From Aurifilum marmelostoma (taxonomy: Eukaryota; Ascomycota; Sordariomycetes; Diaporthales; Cryphonectriaceae), in NCBI GenBank assembly GCA_027559495.1, contig JAMXSV010000004.1, positions 1,663,001 through 1,727,000 on the forward strand: 64,000 nt of DNA, written 5' to 3'. Below are positions 60,101-64,000 of this stretch, piece after piece. The translations under genes were made by a program, and so were the position numbers. The notes beneath the pieces are model-generated. The model was given only the letters and a program-made list of their open reading frames with translations. It had not been told where the DNA came from and made no database searches. Positions within the stretch are counted from its first letter, which is position 1, and each line of letters begins with the position of its first letter.

Positions 60101-60667
60101 GTATCCACGTCGTTCTGAAAGATCAGGTGCAAAGAACTTCCCTCTGGTTCCTGAATTGCGCTCACTATCTTGAACCCTTTACCTTGGGCACAAAAGGGAG
60201 ACAAGAGCATCCCCTGCCATCTCAAAAGCCCCCAGTGGCAAGCAAGCAGGGCATGAGATCGACTTCGAGCTTAACCTCACAACAACACCAACCTGATCAC
60301 GTTTGAGAGCGATGAACGTATTAGCATTATGATGTCTGTAGTCTGAATTAACCACATGCTAATGGATCCATCCTTTTCCCCGTCCATAACCCATCCATTT
60401 TGTTCTTTGAAAGCAAAAAGGAAAAGAGAAGGAATAATCAACCATTTTCCGTCCCTTGCCAACACCACGCCTTGCGCCCCTTGTTGCAAACCGATCCAGA
60501 TCTCGCGAGTTATCCCTGAAAAAGGCAACGGAAAGAAAAAAAAAGCAGAAAGATGGGAAAAGGCACCGTTCCTACCAGACGTCCTTCTTACCCTGCCTCG
60601 TTGGAGTATATTGGAAAGATGACCACGAACAGAAGAGGAGAAAGGCACGAGATGCTCCGCTGACCGC

Positions 60668-62208
60668 CTAGGTGACGGTGTAGCCGCCGTCGACGCGCAG
60701 GTCGGCGCCGGTAACGTAGCTGGAGGCGTCGGACAGCAGGAAGGTGACGGGGCCCATGAGGTCCTCGGGCCGGCCCATCTTGCCCTGGGGGATGAGCGAG
60801 GTCCACTGTCTCTTGAGGTCGGGGTTGTCGTTTAGGATCTTCTCGGTCCTGTGATGATGAGGATGATTGCCTTTGTCAGCAGTCTGATCACAGTGGGTGG
60901 TCGTCGTCGTCCTCCTCCTCCTCTTCTTCTTCTTCTGGGAGGAGACATCCGGAGGAGAAGCAACTTACAGGGCTGTGAGCATGTAGCCGGGCGAGATGCA
61001 GTTGACGCGAATGCCAGCGTGAGCCCACTCGACGGCCAGGGAGGCGGCCAGGTGGCGGACAGCCGCTTTGGCACTGTTGTAGGGACTATTACCAGGGAAA
61101 CGATGGGAGGTCAGTATATTAATCGAAGAAAACTCTTCAAGTTTGTTGAGCAGGAGAAGGGGAAATAAGAAGCAGAAGAGAGTGGGGGAAACAAGCAAAA
61201 ATTAAGAGACACTCACGCCTGAGGCTGGGGCACGTTCACAATGGCACCGCTCATGGAGCCGATAAAGACCATGCTGCCCTCGGCATGACGCTCCATCAGG
61301 TGGCGGGCGACGGCGGTGGCGAACAGGTAGGTGCCGTCGACGTTGACGGCAAACAGCTTGCGCATGCGCTCGATGGGGTAGTCGGTGGCCTGGAAGTTCT
61401 CTGTGAAGCCGGCCGAGGTGACGAGGTTGTCGATCTTGCCGTGGGCGGCGAGGATCTCGGCGATGCAGGCGTTGACGCTGTCCTGGTCGCTGACGTCGGC
61501 GTAGTGTGCCGTGACGTTGGGAGCCCTGGAGGAAGGTTGGGGGGGGGGGAGGGGTAATGTCAGCATTTGATGGGAGCGGGAGAAGAAGCAGGAGGAGGAG
61601 GAGACGAGGAAAGAACATACTTCTTGGCCTTGGGGTTGTCCTTCTTGAACTGATCCATGATGGCCTTGGCCTGGATCTCAGCCTCGTCCTCTGTAGGAAG
61701 TTCTGTCAGCCCCTGGCGCCCTCAAGAAGGAGATACAAGCACATAGGAAGGAGGAGAGTCAGAATGAGAACCCACTGTTCATATCCACGATGGCCAGGTC
61801 GGCACCGCTCACAACCATGCCCTGGCCCATGACCAGGCCGAGACCCCGCGCGCCGCCAGTGACGACGCCCACCTTACCCTCGAGCGAGAAGGTGGCCAGG
61901 GTGGGGTGGCGGCCGGCGCCGGTGATGGGGCCCGAGCTGGGCAGCTCGTGCTCCTCCGGGTACTCGACGGTGATACTGTCGTCTGTGCGGGCGAAGGAGC
62001 CGGCGTGCGCGGGCTCGTCACGGTTCTTGTTGTTGTTGGAGGCCGTGGCGCGGGCGGTGGTGGAGAAGGCGGCGGCGGCGGCGGCTGCAACAGGAGGTTT
62101 GGCGAGCACTGCGGCGGGGCGGCCGAGGGAGGAGGCGGCAGTGGTGGACATGGTGGGCCGGCGGCCAATAGTCCTGATGGTAGCAGTGGCAGCACGATTG
62201 ATAGACAT
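60668..62208 (-). CDS. D-arabinitol dehydrogenase-like SDR
   Basis: NAD(P)-dependent short-chain dehydrogenase closest, by memory, to fungal D-arabinitol 2-dehydrogenases, which interconvert D-arabinitol and D-ribulose. Five exons, 62208-61776, 61690-61621, 61525-61217, 61085-60969 and 60848-60668, give 369 residues. Introns are 85, 95, 131 and 120 bases. The first 100 residues are an extra N-terminus rich in Arg, Ala, Ser and Thr (FSTTARATAS), which looks like a mitochondrial targeting sequence. Motifs: TGGARGLG at 117-124, VTSAGF in place of NNAG, active-site Ser near 258-260 (FIGSMSG), YNSAK with Tyr273 and Lys277, CISPGYMLTAL, and the C-terminal SSYVTGADLRVDGGYTVT. All four junctions keep frame and family sequence. 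Mannitol dehydrogenase-type SDRs are the nearest alternative. Confidence 0.9.
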
Positions 62209-64000
62209 CTTTATGGTTGTCGTCGTCGTCGTCGTCGTCGACGATGTCGAAGTGATTTGTTGATTCTTGTTGTGAACTTGGAGTCAGCAGCTGCTATGTA
62301 GGGAGGAAAAGCCGTCGTTGGGTCAAGTGGATGGGAGGCGGCGAAAAGGGTGATAGGGAGGGCAAGTGAGCAAGAAAGGGTTGGGTTGGGTTGGGCTGAA
62401 AGTACCTGGTTGCACAATGACAAAAGAAAAAAAGATGTTGTTGGGTTGAGGTAAGATTGGGGGGGGGGGGAGAGAGAGAGAGAGGGAGGGGGGGTTTCTG
62501 TCAACCTGTTGTGAATGTGTAAAGTGATGTGGATGGACAGCAGCAAACTACACGTGACAGGCTTGCCAGCAAAAGTTTGTTACAATGTGAGGTGAAGCCC
62601 AACAAGATGAATAAGTGGTCAAGGTGGAGGGAGTATCTGGCATGTATCTATGTCCAAGTAAATAGCAGCAATGCATAGAGCACCAAAGGGCTGGGGGGAG
62701 CTTTATTTTTCTCTTATATATATATATATATATATATTGATTTTACCAAAAAAAGAAACCCCTCTAGTGATGACCCTAGTGGAGGGTCTCAGGACTGTTC
62801 TAGATGCGTGATGTGGTGGTGGAGGAGGAGGAGGAGAGCATGGGATGGTTGGGCATAGGCGAGGGTGCCTGTAGGCCTGGCCTACGGGTTGAGTGGCGTG
62901 GGTTGTTGAGCCTTGTGATGAGCGAAGGATGGATGGGGACTGGATACTTTGTAAGTAGGGTCACGATATCGAAGGAATGGACTGGGCGGGGGGGGGGGGT
63001 TGTTCAAACTTCCCACCACTGACGAGGCACTGCACCGACACGCGTGTAGTGATTTCTTTCTTTTTCTTTTTCCTTTTTTTCCTTTTCCTTCTTACCCTTT
63101 CTCTCGTCCCTTCCAATAACTCGCCAATGTCATCTGCCCCCCCCACCCCCTCGGGACGAAGATCGTTTACTGTGTAGGTAAAGTTCCCATTATCGTCAAG
63201 CCCCCCCCCGAAAGCCGCCCTTCCTCGCCCTTTTTCCCGGAACGCCTTTGACATCACACCCTGTGCAGATCCACGCCTCCCCACATTACGCGCTTATGTA
63301 GCACTGGCTAAACAGGTCTGACAGTATAATTGGGGAAAGCTCAAGCAAGGGGATCAAGAGAAACAAAGAGAAACAAGAAGCCTAGTATACTTTTGTAGGT
63401 GAAACCCCTCCTCTCCCCCCCCCTCCCCAACAAAACTCTCTTTCTTCCCCACAGCCCCCCCCTCTCCCATCCCCCCGGTTTCTCTCCCCACCCCCCCTGC
63501 TTCTTCGTCGTCGTATTGCATGGAATGGATCTCTCGGCTGACGGCCATGCAGGCAACGCACGACAGTGGAGCAAACCCATCCAAGGCAGGCTGGTACACA
63601 CACCATAGTACCTTGATACCCAGCGGGGGGGGGGGGCCAAAGTTTCCGAAGATCGGGGCCTGCAGCAAGCCTGCAGCACAAGTGGTTCTGTTGCTTTGCT
63701 GCGCGCTACTGTAGGTCGACCCGAGACGGCCGGGGGGGGGGGGCTCTCGTGGCCACACACACATATACACACATACATAGCCAGGGGGGGGTTCGGCCGG
63801 TCTCGTAGCTGCGTGCGTGCCGTGCGGGCGTGCCTTGGTTGGGCACACATGACGAGGGCGACAGAGACCCGTCGGTGAGGGCGAATGTGGCTTGGAAGAA
63901 GGAAGAGACGGGGAAGGGGAAAAAAAAAGGAAAGAGAAAAAAAAAGTATCGTGAGTTGTGATGACTTGGCGTACTCTTTTGATCACTGGGCTGGATTCTT
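62209..64000. other. Upstream flank with simple repeats, no gene seen
   Basis: Holds the promoter of the SDR gene. A GTC triplet tract sits at 62217-62242, just upstream of its start codon. Further out are G and (AG)n tracts near 62459-62485, (TA)n at 62715-62737, and G/C runs near 62989-62998, 63415-63425, 63625-63633 and 63733-63743. Frames of 100-210 codons at 63341-63986 are low-complexity on the minus strand. Confidence 0.5.
62715..62737. repeat. (TA)n microsatellite
   Basis: About eleven TA repeats in the flank of the arabinitol dehydrogenase-like gene. Confidence 0.9.

Larger units (their letters stand above)
50870..60667. other. Gene-free region of about 9.8 kb
   Basis: I can support no gene here. 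Frames up to 220 codons (56872-57534, 58513-59019, 54862-55320) lack domains, signal peptides and consistent splice extensions. Simple repeats are frequent: (GT)n 51709-51729, G runs near 52575, T run near 52986, (CA)n 56800-56827, C run 57168-57185, A run near 57609. A motif GTCCCTAAAGGTCCCTAAA occurs at about 52397-52415. No transposon ends, tRNA or rRNA were noticed. Confidence 0.5.

Overview
The window is nuclear DNA of a filamentous ascomycete (Pezizomycotina, most probably a Sordariomycete). Genes have several short introns (about 50-160 bases) with GT..AG borders and CTGAC/CTAAC-type branch points. Intergenic spaces are long, and long G/C, A/T and dinucleotide tracts are frequent outside exons. 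I rebuilt the gene models by hand from reading frames, splice borders and family conservation; nothing was searched or aligned by program.

Layout. 0-7 kb: COX16 (mitochondrial complex IV assembly, minus), a short-chain dehydrogenase (plus) and a six-cysteine secreted protein (minus), then a gene-poor stretch. 6.7-8.6 kb: a Liz1/Dal5-type MFS permease. 8.6-11.8 kb: no gene, but an octanucleotide minisatellite and a zone very rich in the tetramer CTAG. 11.8-20.5 kb: a secreted GH47 alpha-mannosidase, a DUF1810 protein and an arylsulfatase. 20.5-32 kb: an arginine-rich DUF8035 protein (minus) and, across a 5.8 kb gap, a SNF2 ATPase with a RING finger of the Ris1/Uls1 type (plus). 33-40.3 kb: a type II membrane nucleotide pyrophosphatase/phosphodiesterase, a DUF6594 three-helix membrane protein and an RfeG-like regulator. 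40.6-44.7 kb: isovaleryl-CoA dehydrogenase and the beta subunit of methylcrotonyl-CoA carboxylase, two successive steps of leucine breakdown, divergent from one 553-base promoter that carries a perfect 13-base inverted repeat. 45-51 kb: an unrecognised arginine-rich protein and a protein with the AreA N-terminal-like domain but no zinc finger. 51-60.6 kb: almost 10 kb in which I can support no gene. 60.6-62.2 kb: a D-arabinitol dehydrogenase-like SDR, followed by low-complexity flank.

Only the leucine pair is an evident functional unit; the other genes look like a normal mix of housekeeping, secreted and fungus-specific genes. I see no intact transposon, tRNA, rRNA, CRISPR or biosynthetic cluster. 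Two genes (DUF8035 and DUF6594) are continuous only if a homopolymer C run is one base shorter or longer, which suggests assembly indels at such runs. The least understood items are the secreted six-cysteine protein, the DUF8035, DUF1810 and DUF6594 proteins, the AreA-N-like protein, the protein at 45112, and the CTAG-rich zone.
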